Source of the DNA: Cherax quadricarinatus
Lineage: Eukaryota > Arthropoda > Malacostraca > Decapoda > Parastacidae
DNA: 64,000 nt
Reading direction: 5' to 3'
NCBI RefSeq assembly: GCF_038502225.1
Contig: NC_091298.1
Location: 31,093,496-31,157,495 of the forward strand
A program made the position numbers and the translations under genes. The first letter of the stretch is position 1, and each line of letters begins with the position of its first letter. Shown here in pieces: positions 33,790 through 45,737 of this stretch. The notes under the pieces were generated by a model. It saw only the letters and a list, made by a program, of their open reading frames with translations, was not told the origin of the DNA and did no database searches.

Positions 33790-34170
33790 CGACATATATT
33801 ATTAAGATACCTATATACTGTGAAGAAGTCTTATATATGAACCTGTCAGTATTGTATAGCATTAATGTAATGATACTTGTAGACACAACAACACTACCGT
33901 ATCATAGTACAGAAAACTGCAGTTATATTGCCAACCTCTGGCCCAACTATGAGCAAAACCTACTTCACTAGTGGATCCCGCCCACCTGTGACACTTTGTT
34001 GAACTGCTGTTCTGTTCCTCTGCCTCCGGTATGTAAGTCGCCACACTCGTGCCTCTGTTTTTGATAGATTAAGGCTAAAGACTCACACAGTCTTTCACTG
34101 TCTTCTGTATTAGACGGAAAAGTCCTGCGCAGGTGAAACGCTCGTCTTTAAGGCATTGCACACGTTTTTT
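33790..34170 (+). mobile_element. Decayed PLE-type repeats
   Basis: CCTGTCAGTATTGTATAG (33844-33861) is a terminal motif. GACGGAAAAGTCCTGCGCAG followed by GTGAAACGC (34113-34141) looks like a decayed hammerhead-like motif. These appear to be two separate, poorly preserved units with uncertain limits. Confidence 0.45.
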
Positions 34171-35844
34171 TTTTTTTTTAAGAAAAACCTTTAGAGAAAA
34201 ACAAGCTTTTATTATGGCAAATTTTTCTCAGTAAGAGACTTTACCATGTTTTTCGACTCGATAAAGATCTCATTGAAAGAAAAGTTGTCTTAATAAAGGT
34301 TACCGTTGCTTTCAGTGTCTTTCTATAACTGGGATAAAAACTTAGTACCAGCCAGGGTTTTACACGGTTTAAGTCAAATATTTAGAACAGAATACGATAT
34401 CCTGGTATAAATAAACTTTTCATTTTTTATTTTTAATTCTAAAGTTTGAAATAACATTTCGCAAATGATGTCATACTGTATAAGGTTAATGTTCTACCAT
34501 TATTCTAGTTATATAATGTTTAATTTTCTTGTCTATTGGCTAAGAAATCGCTGATGATACCTAGCGCTTCAAAATGAAATATATTTTGGTCTTTAGGTCA
34601 TAATAGTCTGCTTAGAGTGACTGTTTTCCAAAGTTTGTCTTTTCTTCCTTATATGAATTTAGGATCTTGAATCCAAACGAAGTTTTTGAAACAGTTTTTT
34701 AAACATACCCCACATACTTAGGAATAGAAAAATGCAAGTAATACTATCTTATGTGATGTCTGTACCATATGTGAACTTTCAGATAACTTACTCTCTGCTC
34801 AGTTCTTCAATACCTCAAGAGTCTTGGGAGTGACACTAGACATTTCAGTTAGTCTCGGTATACTGCGAAGAACTGTACCATGCACTTGCGTCCATCGATT
34901 AGGATGCTAATAGTGGGGGCAATCGGAGCGATATTTGATAAGATTACTTATATTGCTCTGATCGTTAGAAGATAATTGAGTGGATTTCACCTTTTGGAAG
35001 GATTGAGGACGATTTCTTGAGCCTCTCCGTGTGACTATCAGTTGAAGATGGGACTGTAGGTACTAACTGTATGGCTGCAAGAGTGCAGCCAAATATTAAG
35101 TTCGTTGGTAAGTTGACGAGATGTTTCTTTATTGGACGTCGGCTTCCAACAAGTGAATTCCTGCTTCCCAAACAGCAGAAGCTAATCCTTGTTGTATTCA
35201 GCTCAAATAATGAAAATATTTGGAAAATATTTTTAACACTTGTCAATTCCAAGTCTTATTTTAATAGATTCACTGCATCCTTAATAAATAATTTCATATA
35301 TAATTTCAGTATTATCCTCAATTCGTTTATAAATGTAAATCCATACTACAAGGACTGCTAATTGTGTGGGTTGTGATACCAAACAGCCAAACTGAATTGG
35401 CTGATGTTGGTGCAATGACAGCTCTGGCAACCAAGTGGCAGAGGTGCCCTATGGCAGTGGTCTGTCTCTCTCATTATTCTTTTTCCGAGTGCTTACATAG
35501 AAGAAAAAAATGTTTTAATGAATTCTTAATTCTCGTTGCTTATCTAAGTTCTGACTTTCTTGCTGTAAACGAATCATTCCCTTGGTCTACCTAAGCGACT
35601 TGTGGAGTTAAGCGACCTGCCAACTCGTGCAGGGCACTGCTGGACAATCACTGCTGAACAGTAGCACGTAACGCTGTTCCTTGATATTTCCCTGAGCATG
35701 TGGGACTTTTGATCCTTCCTTCACTTCTGAGCTGCAGGTGAGAAGAAAAGAACTTTTAGCTTCAAGGAGATACCCCATTATTTTTCCCCCAGAAGATCTT
35801 TTATTCTTTTCGAGGCAGTGGATGCTCACACAGTTACCAGAGGC
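34171..35844. other. Anonymous AT-rich DNA
   Basis: Short open frames (for example 35071-35361 plus strand) have no recognisable motif. I see no gene or repeat. Confidence 0.5.
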
Positions 35845-35990
35845 TGTGTGTGTGTGTGTACTCACCTAATTGTGGTTGCAGGAGTCGATTCATAGCTCCT
35901 GTCCCTGCCTCTTCACTGGTCGCTACTAGGTCACTCTTCCTGATCCATGAGCTTTGTCATACCTCTTCTTAAAGCTATGCATGGTCTCAG
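35845..35990 (-). mobile_element. CR1-like LINE 3' tail, severely 5'-truncated, with (GT)n
   Basis: A short (GT)n tract (35845-35859) is followed by the complement of the LINE family 1 tail: ACTCACCTAATTGTGGTTGC, then the end of ORF2. The homology stops near 35985. Only about 130 bp of LINE remain. Confidence 0.85.
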
Positions 35991-36509
35991 TAGTATCAGT
36001 TACCAATAGTATCAGTTACCAGTAGTGTCAGTAGTAATGACTCGTCCAACCGTAACTGATTCAGTGCCTTCTCCGTGAATCACTGACTGTTATATCACTG
36101 ACCTAGTATGATTTGAATGCTGGTTGCCCTCCGAGGCACTCAGCAAGCCAGTTGAAGTAGAGACGTTAGGGCAGACGGCAGGTCAGGCGTGGGCGCTCCC
36201 CATATATTCCATCCAATATACTAGAACATCCAACGTGAGTGTTTATTACCCAATCCATGTTTCGAACCCCACACGACAAATTTGGTGGCAGTGTTGTCGG
36301 CATGGATTTACGGGTATTTACGCAGATATCAGAAGATTAAGATGATTCTTTGAGTGAGTGCTGCAGGCGTTCCTCAGGCTAGCCGCCACTTTTTTGCAAC
36401 CAGCCCGATGTTTCTCCCTTCACCCAACTTCCAACCGGTGTCGCCCCAGCCTGCAAAGCCAGTTACGGCAGTCTCTCAAGCTTCCTGGCTTAGTTCGTGT
36501 GCTAATTGC

Positions 36510-37215
36510 CTCAGTCTTCGAGGAGTTGATCCAGATTTTGCAATGAAGATGGGTATAACGAATTTATTGTCCCATCGTATCCCACTTGAACCTGGTACCA
36601 GACTTATATATCTACCTGTATACAGAATGCCTCATTCACAAGTTGCTGTTGCAGAAGAGTTGATCAGTCAGATGCTTGATGAAGGTGTTATTGCACCTAG
36701 CAATTCACCCTGGAATGCGCCCTTGATCCTAGTACAGTACCTGGCGCCCAGTGACTGACATCAGGAAGTTAAATGCGAAAACAATTCCAGATCGCTTCCC
36801 ACGTCCGTACTTGGTGACCTTTTACATAACATTGGAGATAGTCTTTTCGACTCTGGACTTGTTACAAGGGTTTTGGCAAGCTCCTCTTCACGATAACCAA
36901 GAGCTAACCGCATTTTCCACTCCTACAGGTCATTATCACTTCCTCCATATGGCCTTCGGGTTACGATCCTTGTCTGTCACATTCTCGAGGCTCATGACTA
37001 ATATCTTTAGAGGCCTCATAGGTAACTCACTCTTGGTGTACTTAGATGACGTAATTGTCATGTCTGAGGACATGGATATGCACTTGAAAAGACTTGATGT
37101 AGTACTGGGTAAGCTTGAAGAAGCCAATTTAAAGACCAAACTGTCTAAATGTCAAATTTTCAGATCAGAAAATCAAGTTTCTTGGTCACGTAGTCACTCC
37201 TTGAGGGGTTACGAC
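36510..37215 (+). pseudogene. Gypsy reverse transcriptase remnant
   Basis: Frame 1 holds HRIPLEPGTRLIYLPVYRMP and LISQMLDEGVIAPSNSPWNA; a frameshift near 36735-36760 moves the reading into RKLNAKTIPDRFPRPY, FSTLDLLQGFWQAPL, FLHMAFGL and YLDDVIVMS (about 37039). The YLDD box is the catalytic motif and is intact. Motif A is FSTLDL. The end reads KLSKCQIFR, followed by a shifted FLGHVV-type block. In live elements this enzyme copies element RNA to DNA. Confidence 0.88.
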
Positions 37216-37439
37216 TGACCAAAGTAAGGTAACTGCAGTACTAAATTTTTCATCTCCCAAAACTGCTGATGCTGTAAGATCCTTTGTGGGCTTAGCAGGT
37301 TTTTATAGATCTTTCACTGCCAATTTTTCTTCTATAGCTGCTCCTCTAACTGAGTTGCTTAAGAAAGATGCTCCTTTCGTTTGAACCTTCCGTCAAGAAA
37401 GAGCATTCCAAACTCTCAAAGAAAAAATAACATCTGCTC

Positions 37440-37815
37440 CAATTCTGAAATTCCCAGATTTTTCTAAGCCCTTCTATCTGACAACTGATGCTAGTTCGAT
37501 TGGCATAGGTGCCGTACTAGCTCAGTACTAGCAAGTACAAGGCAGTTGTATTTGCTAGCCAAGTCCTTACGAAGGCTGAATGTAATTATACAGTAACTGC
37601 GCAAGAAGCTTTAGCAATAGTGTGGTCTTTAAACCACTTCCGAGACATTATATATCAGTTCTTGTCTTGACAGACCATGCTCCACTGATACCTTTATTTC
37701 ATAACACATAACCTACTGGTAGGTTAGCCAGATGGACCTTGACTATCCAAGAGTTCAATCCTACCCTTGAACACTTACCTGGCAAGTCAAATGTAGTCGC
37801 AGACCCTCCGTTTAG
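37440..37815 (+). pseudogene. Gypsy RNase H remnant
   Basis: [20 protein letters not shown] with AVLAQ (about 37449-37530) gives the first Asp region; VTAQEALAIVWSLNHFRD (about 37595-37650) gives the Glu region; RLARWTLTIQEFNPTLEHLP with GKSNVVADPP (about 37715-37810) ends the domain. These pieces lie in different frames and are separated by stops. The usual end motif ADALSR is altered to ADPPF. Confidence 0.82.
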
Positions 37816-38039
37816 TGCAGAGGATATAAAGAATGCTCAATGAACAGATCCCATGTGGTCTGATGTGATTCGATTCCTGTTCCAGGAAGATCTTACTCTG
37901 ACTGTGAAGCCACCAGCACCCATCAGTGACTTTGTCATGAACCAAGAATTACTGTATCGCACAGCCGAGCTGGGTACTCCAAGCAGAAGGGTATACCAGT
38001 TAGTAATTCCATAGTCACTAGTGAATGTAGCCTTACAGC

Positions 38040-38690
38040 TAGTTCACGATGTACCAGGTGTTGCACACCCTGGTATGGATCGTTCTCGTAAAACAAGCCA
38101 GATTGAAATACTTTTGGCGTCGTATGGCAACTGATATTTCTGAGTATGCTAGGAAATATAGTGTCTGCATGCAGCGTAAAGGTAATCTTAATGGCCCTAA
38201 TCCAATCCAGGTGTATCCAACTACTAGCGAACCATGGGAAAGAGCTACGATAGATCTGCTAACTAATTTCCAGTATTCCCTCTAGGGCAACAAACATGTG
38301 TGTGTTATCGTAGATCATTTCACCAGATATTGTGAGTTCCTATTGCAGAGAAGACTGCCAAGACAGTAGCCAAAGCAGTTAAAGAACGCATAATCTGCAG
38401 GCATACCACTCCCAAGTCCCTAGTAACAGATAATGGAGGTGAATTCTGTAATGAGTTTTTTGAAAATTTGTGTACTTTGTACAAGATCTCTAAATCTACC
38501 AATGTTCCTCACCATCCTGCCAGTAATGGGTTAGTGGAAGGAACCAATAAGAAAGTACTTGATGTCTTGAGAGCCACTATCAATCCCAACAGTGAAACTT
38601 GGGATGAAGTTATACCTGATGTTCAGTGTGCCATAAATTCTGCTTACAATGTTTCTATAGGTGATACCCCACATTATGCATTGTGATGTG
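38040..38690 (+). pseudogene. Gypsy integrase remnant
   Basis: The zinc-binding part reads HDVPGVAHPGM (about 38046) and, after a shift, SEYARKYSVCMQRKG, where the first Cys of the HHCC motif is replaced by Tyr. The core has ATIDLL (first Asp, about 38251), VTDNGGEF (second Asp, about 38423) and HHPASNGLVEG (Glu, about 38510-38542). The catalytic D, D, E residues are therefore visible. The last frame runs to 38684. Stops at about 38283 and 38684 and frameshifts kill it. Confidence 0.85.
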
Positions 38691-38900
38691 TAGATAAGCC
38701 ATTGCTTTATGAGTTCTTATATTCTAACCTGAAACCAAATTACAACCCTGATGATTTCATAGCAACCCGTTTCAGCTTAGCTCAAAGTGTTTTATGAAGT
38801 GTTTCACTGATTCTTCTGAAATCAACAGCAGAATTTACAAGAGTCACTAATACTCGAGCAAAGCCGACCAAAATTAAAGTAGGTTCGAGAGTTATGCTGA

Positions 38901-39000
38901 NNNNNNNNNNNNNNNNNNNNNNNNNNNNNNNNNNNNNNNNNNNNNNNNNNNNNNNNNNNNNNNNNNNNNNNNNNNNNNNNNNNNNNNNNNNNNNNNNNNN
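38901..39000. other. Assembly gap (100 N)
   Basis: Exactly 100 N, the usual placeholder for a scaffold gap of unknown size. The gypsy 3' end and its LTR presumably lie in it. Confidence 1.
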
Positions 39001-40560
39001 TTGAAATACAGATTAACAGTGAGAGTTCCATAATTCACTCTTAGTCTGCCCTACGTCATTTTAGAATGGCTATTTTTGTCACATCAGACAGCAAATAAAA
39101 TTCTGTAAAATATTTGCTTTGAAGCACTGTTAATGCTTCAAAATAAAACATTTAAATTTTTTCCATCCAAGCCTTTGGCTTCTATGGAAAATATTTTTAA
39201 AATCATTTTTCGATTTTTATGTGCTTCAGGTACATTTAACCATAAAAATTGAAGTGAAATCTCACTCTTCATGCCTTATTATTATAATCAAAGAATGCGC
39301 TAAACCGACAAGGGTCATACAGCTCCTCATGCCTTAAATCATTTAAAATTATTGTTATTTGATTGTCGAAGGCCTGTGGGATTTCAGGAGGGAGTTCTCT
39401 GATGATCATGGCAGAATTTTATTTACATATCTTAAGGATCGATTATTTATGACCAAGGACTCTGGAAAACACTCTAAGCAAACATTAACAAGCGGTCTGA
39501 ATCAAGACATATGTGAGACATGGTTACTGTTTATTTTACATTACAACATGACATGGGATCTCACTTGACGTCACTTTCCGTGCGTCTCCTGACCACATAA
39601 GCAGATCACTCCATTGTAGGAAGGTTTAGACGGTTTTTGTGGAATATCTTTGTGTTTGGTTACCGGTAGTGAGATCATTCTTGATATCAGATTGTATTTT
39701 AACACCAGGTTCGTCTGGACCTCAGCCAGTGTGAAATTACAGTGTTCTTCTGGTAAGTTCTTGTATTCTCTCCTTAGCCCACAGATCTGGTATGGGTAAC
39801 ACGTACCGTGAGGGTAAACCTGAACGAGAAATACCACTTACTATATTAGTAAAAGTCTTAAGTTCAATAACGGGTATAGTTCCGAATGCAACTTATTAGC
39901 TGGTGTTTGAAACCTGACTCCATCATCAGAAACCCAGCAAAGATTAGAAATCAGACATTTCATTAAGACGCAGTGCTAAGTCTTTACTGATTAATTACTC
40001 TGGAGTGAGCTTCATCCAGTCGCGGCTACTTTTGGCTCTGTTCATCACTGCCCATTGTTGCGGCCCCCTACCAAACTAGCGGTTAAATGGTTAACCTGCC
40101 GGCCGGCAGTACCACAGGGCACGTCATCAAACCCAATGTGGGGACTGCTGAGCCGGCTTTAGAAGCAATAAGTACCTGAACACCTCACGGTACACATCTA
40201 CTGGCTTTAGAAGCAGTAAGTACCTGAACACCTCACGGTACGCATCTAAGCAGTAGAGTATTCGTCTGATCGTCTTATTATATATATCTACTGGCGTTAG
40301 AGGAAGCGCTCACCGCAGCTCACTGAGTCTGTTGGCCTCAGTTACTTGACGGCCGCATTCAGTGAGCTCGCAGCATGGTGTTCTGCACCGGACCACCTTG
40401 CGGTGTGTCAACTGGTCTTGAAGGCGGTAGATAGTACTCGCCAGACCATCTTACGGTGTGCTTCTGCCGGCCTTAGAGAGTATTTATAGGATTACCAGGT
40501 GATGTCTGCGGACTCACCGCCTACGCTGGTCAACTGTGGGCCGGAGTCATCGGATGCTGT
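39001..40560. other. Anonymous sequence
   Basis: No recognisable coding region. A short imperfect duplication of AGAAGCAATAAGTACCTGAA and CACCTCACGGTAC occurs at about 40160 and 40208. Confidence 0.45.
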
Positions 40561-40569
40561 TTTAGTGGG

Positions 40570-41035
40570 ACACTACGTGAAGAAAAGGTTGGAGTGTGAC
40601 ACTGAACTGGGCTAGGACCGTAGTGTGACACTTAAGCAAGTATGATGGAGTGTAACACTGAGATATGCTATAGGACCGTAGTGGAACACTGAGAAGAAAA
40701 GGGTGTCGTGTGACACTGAAGAAGGTATAGTTGTAGTGTACATTGAATAGTCATGTGACTGGCCTCTGATAAGAAAGACGCTGTGGGTGATAGTGTGCGA
40801 CGCAGAGACAAGGGTGTCAAGAGACACAGTAGAGATATTGTGTATGACGCAGAGAAAAGGGTGTCGTGTGACACGGAGAATAGGAGTGTCGTGTGACAGG
40901 GAAAAGGGTGTCTAGTGGACACGGTTGAGCAGGAGCGTCATTACACGGAAGAAAGGGTGTCAAATGACACAGTTGAGAGGGAGCGTCACACCACGGATAA
41001 GTGTCGTGAGAGACACGGAGCGTCATAAGGAGTTG
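40570..41035. repeat. Degenerate GTGTGACAC minisatellite
   Basis: Irregular units built around GGGTGTCGTGTGACACGGAG with spacing of roughly 28-45 bp. Complementary frames rich in SHDTLF result from the repeat and are not genes. Confidence 0.8.
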
Positions 41036-41084
41036 ATTGTAATTTATTGTTGTACAAATGTTATTTATAATTTATTATTTTAGC

Positions 41085-41088
<4 letters not shown>

Positions 41089-41157
<69 letters not shown>
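41089..41157. repeat. (AT)n microsatellite
   Basis: About 65 bp of pure AT. Confidence 0.97.
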
Positions 41158-41158
<1 letters not shown>

Positions 41159-41757
41159 GACACAGTAGTGTCTGATATGGTTGTACCCTGTGTAGGGTTA
41201 CGAATTATTTATTTTATAAAGATGCTAATTATAATTTATTATTGTAACATGTATATATTATCAGATGTTTATTTACAAAATACCTCTAGACCAAAGATTG
41301 TTTTTTATATAATATTAAATATTAATTTATTTTAATGTGTATATATGTATCCCGAACTTTTATATTACTAACACTAATGTAAAACCCAATTAGTGTTTTT
41401 GTAATACCCATCCTCCACACGCTTGCTGTCAACATTGTCAGGTTAACCAGCCTTCTTAGAGTGCATCAGTTTGTGTGAGAGTACAGACAGTAGGTTACTT
41501 CAGAGTGCAGGTTTACTCAGTTTTCACTACAAGTTCCGGAATTACCATTATATTTATTTTTTATCTCGAATTTTCCCTGTTTTAATCTAAATTGGATCAT
41601 GTTCATCGATTATTTAGTGGCGAAATTAAACTGTTGATTTTTTTGCCCTTGTGTTTTAAAGATAAAATTTTATTTATTTTTTGTTCCCGTAATAGTTATT
41701 AAATTTGTAATCGTTAATCAGTATCAAGGCAGCCCTTAAATAACCACCATTCCCCCC

Positions 41758-41760
<3 letters not shown>
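41158..41760. other. AT-rich anonymous DNA
   Basis: No feature recognised. Confidence 0.45.

Positions 41761-41806
<46 letters not shown>
41761..41806. repeat. (TC)n microsatellite
   Basis: About 45 bp of TC. Confidence 0.97.
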
Positions 41807-41809
<3 letters not shown>

Positions 41810-42149
41810 AAGCAGTTCTAAGATAAATTTGACCAGGGGTGCCACAGAATAAGATATGTAACTTGAGGGTGACATCGCTGAGAAAAGGTTGAAAACCACT
41901 AGTTTCCTGGGTCGAGGGAGGAGCCTGAGATGTGAGTAGGAAAATCAACATTGTTTGTCATGTCAAAAGCTGCAAGATCATTAAAATCCCTCTGTATAAG
42001 ATTTCTCTCTCTACCTCCTTCTTTCCTTACCTTTGGTGACCTAACTTGAGTAGGTAGTTGAACAGTGCAAACACCTTTATCCAGAATTCCATCCTCTCGT
42101 CTTGGTTAATTCTCTGTACACTCGTTACTTTTCTCTGTATCACCACCCC

Positions 42150-42335
42150 CCGCCAGCAACCATCCCCAGCATCATCACTCTACCACTGACACCACCAAAC
42201 CACCATCATCACCCTCCACCACCATCATCACCCTACCACTGACACCACCAAACCACCATCATCACCCTCCACCACCATCATCACCCTCCACCACCACTAC
42301 AACCACTACCGCCATCATCACCATCACTCTCATAT
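42150..42335. repeat. CAC/CAT-rich imperfect trinucleotide repeat
   Basis: CACCACCATCATCACCCT units, including a roughly 50-bp duplication of CTACCACTGACACCACCAAA. Confidence 0.88.
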
Positions 42336-43229
42336 CTCATGTCACATTCCCTCTTTATCATTTTCATTGACTTCTCACCAATATTTATGTTTAAAATATC
42401 AATATTCATTTTCATTTGAACTTTTTATAAGACTGCATTTTCATCATCCCAGATAACGAGAAAACGTTCCAAGATGTCAGTCACTTACATCGACTGTCCA
42501 ACCTGTTATCTCTCTCACAATGATTCATTCCATATCTGCTTTTTTCCTTTTTTTTTTTTTGCTATCCAAGTAATTACCTAGATAGCAATGCCGTACTGCC
42601 AATAATCGCGATGAATATAGAATCATTGCTGGGACAACGTTTCGCTCTCAAATCGTGGCTTGATAAACCTTTACACAGGAGGAAAAGTTGTTCCTATAAA
42701 TGTTTCTTGCAAAGTGTCTTTTCTCGGTTAGTATTTCCTTACTGAAATTCTTCTGAATTCACTGATATTAAGTCGTAGTGACAAGTTCAGCTGAATAGGA
42801 AATAATTTATTTGAAGGCGCCGTTATCAAAGCTTCTTCATATTTCATCTGTGGAATTTTCTTCGATTTGAATTTCTTCAACATCTTCAACATCAATGGAC
42901 AGATACCCGGGCATTACACATGTCTTATTCGTGCATCAAATGACAATTTCCGGCGACTTAATAAGGCTACGTCCAACTTCTACGCCAAAACCTGCTTCTG
43001 TGTGCTGCCACCCATGCCAACAAGATTAGCCGAGTGATGGCAGTGTGAGATTGTCTTACTCCTACTGGTGTCGTCTCCCTGTTTTCTGAAGGTTACGAAT
43101 ACAATTAAACATGATAGTTTAATGTTACCTTAGATTCCATGTTGTTTGTTAAAGGGATTAAGCTTCTAAATTAATTTGTTGGTCCTGGCCCTCACGTGTA
43201 CATGTATTCCATGCTGACTGTACCTTAAT
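42336..43229. other. Anonymous sequence with a decayed PLE-type motif
   Basis: At 42637-42680 the text ACAACGTTTCGCTCTCAAAT then GTGGCTTGATAAACC is the complement of a GAAACG-type motif whose core is decayed. No other feature was seen. Confidence 0.4.
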
Positions 43230-43439
43230 CATTATGAAGCTGAAAATTCAAATGGTATAAAATACCGACAGGTTGTTAGGTAACACATATGCAACAGTTA
43301 GGTATCTTTATTTCGAAACTTTTCGCCTACACAGTAGGCTTCTTCAGTCGACTGAAGAAGCCTACTGTGTAAGCGAAACGTTTCGAAATAGATACCTAAC
43401 TGTTGCATATGTGCCTTACCTAACAACATTATAAAGCTG
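43230..43439. mobile_element. PLE-type palindrome, subfamily 1, with imperfect 13-bp target duplication
   Basis: Two arms of about 80 bp meet without spacer at CAGTCGACTG (43344-43353). Each carries CTGAAGA, A, GCCT...AGGC (or AAGC), GAAACG. The outer left end reads AAATACCGACAGGTTGTTAG. Flanks are CATTATGAAGCTG (43230-43242) and CATTATAAAGCTG (43427-43439), differing at one base. Between the left flank and the repeat lie about 15 extra bases (AAATTCAAATGGTAT). Confidence 0.85.
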
Positions 43440-44063
43440 CAGGTCCTCTGTGACCACCTCGTGCAGATTCAAGAAGCATAGTGGATTTTCTCAGATAAAA
43501 GGACTGTAGTCTATTACTGTTTATGAACAAGTTGCTGGAGATGCTTTAGTGATGGGATATTTTTGCCAAGATATATATCACGTGAATATTTGACTGGGAA
43601 CAGCTTGACAGCTGATTCCTTGCCATATGAGGTCTTAACAGCTGTCATCTTGACAGATATTTCAGAAATTACCATCACATACCCAGTCATCAAGTAACTC
43701 AACATATGAGAACATACAGGTTAAATTACAACAATGTTGCCACCACTTATTTAGTGACTTGCCGGAGACTCTTAGTTAATTACTGATGATGATACTATAA
43801 CAGTGTACTTGTCAGTCAAGACGATACTGTAACAGTGCACGTGTCACTGAATATGGTACTATACCAGTGCCCGTGTCGGTGAATATGATATTATAATAGT
43901 GTACATGTCAGTGATGATGATATATCAGTGTTGGTGTCAGTGTTGGTGTCAGTGTTGAATAACGTTCAGTATATTCAAGTGGTCTTGTAAAAATAAAATT
44001 AACATCAATAGTACAAATGATATTCAGATATCGTACATTAATTTACAAGAAGAACGAAAGTCT
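43440..44063. other. Anonymous sequence
   Basis: Weak 30-bp periodicity of ACTGTAACAGTGTACTTGTC type occurs at 43790-43960. No gene seen. Confidence 0.45.
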
Positions 44064-44375
44064 CGTATTGAAGGAAGAAAGTTGTGTATTAGTGCACAAA
44101 AAGGAAGAAAGTTGTGTATTAGTGCACAAGAAGGAAGAAAGTTGTGTATTAGTGCACAAGAAGGAAGAACGTTGTGTATTAGTGCACAAGAAGGAAGAAA
44201 GTTGTGTATTAGTGCACAAGAAGGAAGAACGTTGTGTATTAGTGCACAAGAAGGAAGAAAGTTGTGTATTAGTGCACAAGAAGGAAGAATGTTGTGTTTC
44301 AGTGCACAAGAAGGAAGAATGTTGTGTATTATTGCACAAGAAGGAAGAACGTTGAGTATTAATAAACAGGAAGAA
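44064..44375. repeat. 30-bp minisatellite with 60-bp higher-order period
   Basis: About ten copies of GTTGTGTATTAGTGCACAAG plus AAGGAAGAAA. The last base before each GTTG alternates A and C in the middle of the array, giving paired units. Because 30 is a multiple of three, three frames stay open (VHKKEESCVL, ISAQEGRKLC and a minus-strand frame); these are not genes. Confidence 0.95.
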
Positions 44376-45690
44376 GGAAGGTCGTGTACTAATGCACACA
44401 GAAAGAGACAGCAGCAGGTCTCACAGGCTTCTCTGTGCAATTTGTGAGTGGTCATAAAGGCGCCTCTGATCCCTTGTAGGAGCATCTCTCTCCTCTTAAA
44501 GGTCACATCCTGCTCCCTGTCCTGGCCCAGCTGCAGACTACACACGTCAGGACCTCTGAATGGAAATTGGCCTCAAGGAGACGGGGAGCCGTGTTGGGGA
44601 GAAGTGCAGGAGTTGGGGAGCCGTGTTGAGGGAAGGGAGTGGGTGCGTCCTTGTGAGAGAGAGAGAGTGGGTTGTGTGGAAGGTGAGGGTGGGTAGTTGG
44701 GAGGGTTCGGGTGGGTTTTTGGGAAGGAGCGGGTGGGTGGTGGAGTGGGAGAGGATGGGTATAAGACAGTTGATGGTAGTAAGGGAGATGGAAGGTTGCC
44801 GGAGGGGGAGGGTTGGTTGTAGGGAGGTGGAGGGGTAATGGTGGGGATGGAATGGATGGGGGGAGGGGCTGGGTGGGGGTAGATGGCTTCAGAGTTGACG
44901 TCATTATAAATTCAAACTGCAGTTATTATTGTACTTTTGGGGGGAACGTTAAACCCGTTGGGGGTATACAACACCTGAGAAATCTGAAGATAATCAGCCT
45001 TGATTGAATTTGGGGTAACAGCAGCTTCAGTTCCTCGAATCAAGAGCCCTTGACCAAACATGAGTATGCACAATGCTATCAACAGGTCCTCGTTGACCCC
45101 AAACATTACGTTTCCCTGACAATGGCTGCACCATATGCTACGCTCCAGTGAATTTATGGTACAATAAACCCAAACACACATTTCTGTTGATTGCTTGAGT
45201 TGGATCACTCTTGTCAGGTCAGCCGGAGATTGAATGTTGACTCTTGGACTGACACTGAGATGCAGAATTGCTGTAAGCTTATATCCTCTCTACCAGACCA
45301 ATTTCATAGGTGTCGCCTCACTGCTGCTGGACTTGGAAGTCCTGTTATGTCACCTTCAACTATTACGTATTTAATTTTAATATTATACACTCAGGATAGA
45401 CTTCTCTATCGTGCCTCTCAACTCGATGTAAACCAGAAATATGAATAATTAGTCACACTATCGTGGTTAAATGACCACCAGTTAATCCATAATTTGGAGA
45501 AGAATTATTTAAGTACGTATTGGCAGTCAAAGATAATTTCATGATTAAGTTTCATCTCTGATATGTGGATTATATGTTAACAGTTGGAAAATCTAATATA
45601 TAAAAGATAAATTGCTTTTGGATACTAGATGTGAAATTGCTAATTTCGTTACTCCTTTTTGAAAAAAAAAAAAAACATTGTGAAATATAT
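44376..45690. other. Anonymous sequence, G-rich at 44570-44890
   Basis: A strongly G-rich, C-poor plus strand (GGGTGGG-type runs) lies at 44570-44890 and could form G-quadruplexes. The remaining sequence is AT-rich and featureless. Confidence 0.5.
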
Positions 45691-45693
45691 TGT

Positions 45694-45733
<40 letters not shown>
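45694..45733. repeat. (AT)n microsatellite
   Basis: About 38 bp of AT left of the MITE. Confidence 0.95.

Positions 45734-45737
<4 letters not shown>

Larger units (their letters stand above)
36277..38900 (+). mobile_element. Ty3/gypsy LTR retrotransposon, decayed, gag deleted, cut by assembly gap
   Basis: In order: a possible primer-binding site (TTTGGTGGCAGTG, 36277-36289), RT (36510-37215), RNase H (37440-37815), and integrase zinc finger and core (38040-38690). RT-RNase H-IN is the Ty3/gypsy order. Only about 230 bp lie between the putative primer site and the RT, so gag and protease are missing. Numerous stops and frameshifts are present. The downstream end runs into 100 N, and LTRs could not be identified on either side. 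Confidence 0.85.

Noticed and set aside
34965..35361. Overlapping open frames of about 95 codons on both strands
   Set aside because: No conserved motif, no codon bias that I can see, and both strands are open by chance.
44024..44545. 173-codon Cys-rich repeat protein on the minus strand
   Set aside because: The 30-bp period keeps frames open on both strands; no flanking coding signal or signal peptide independent of the repeat.
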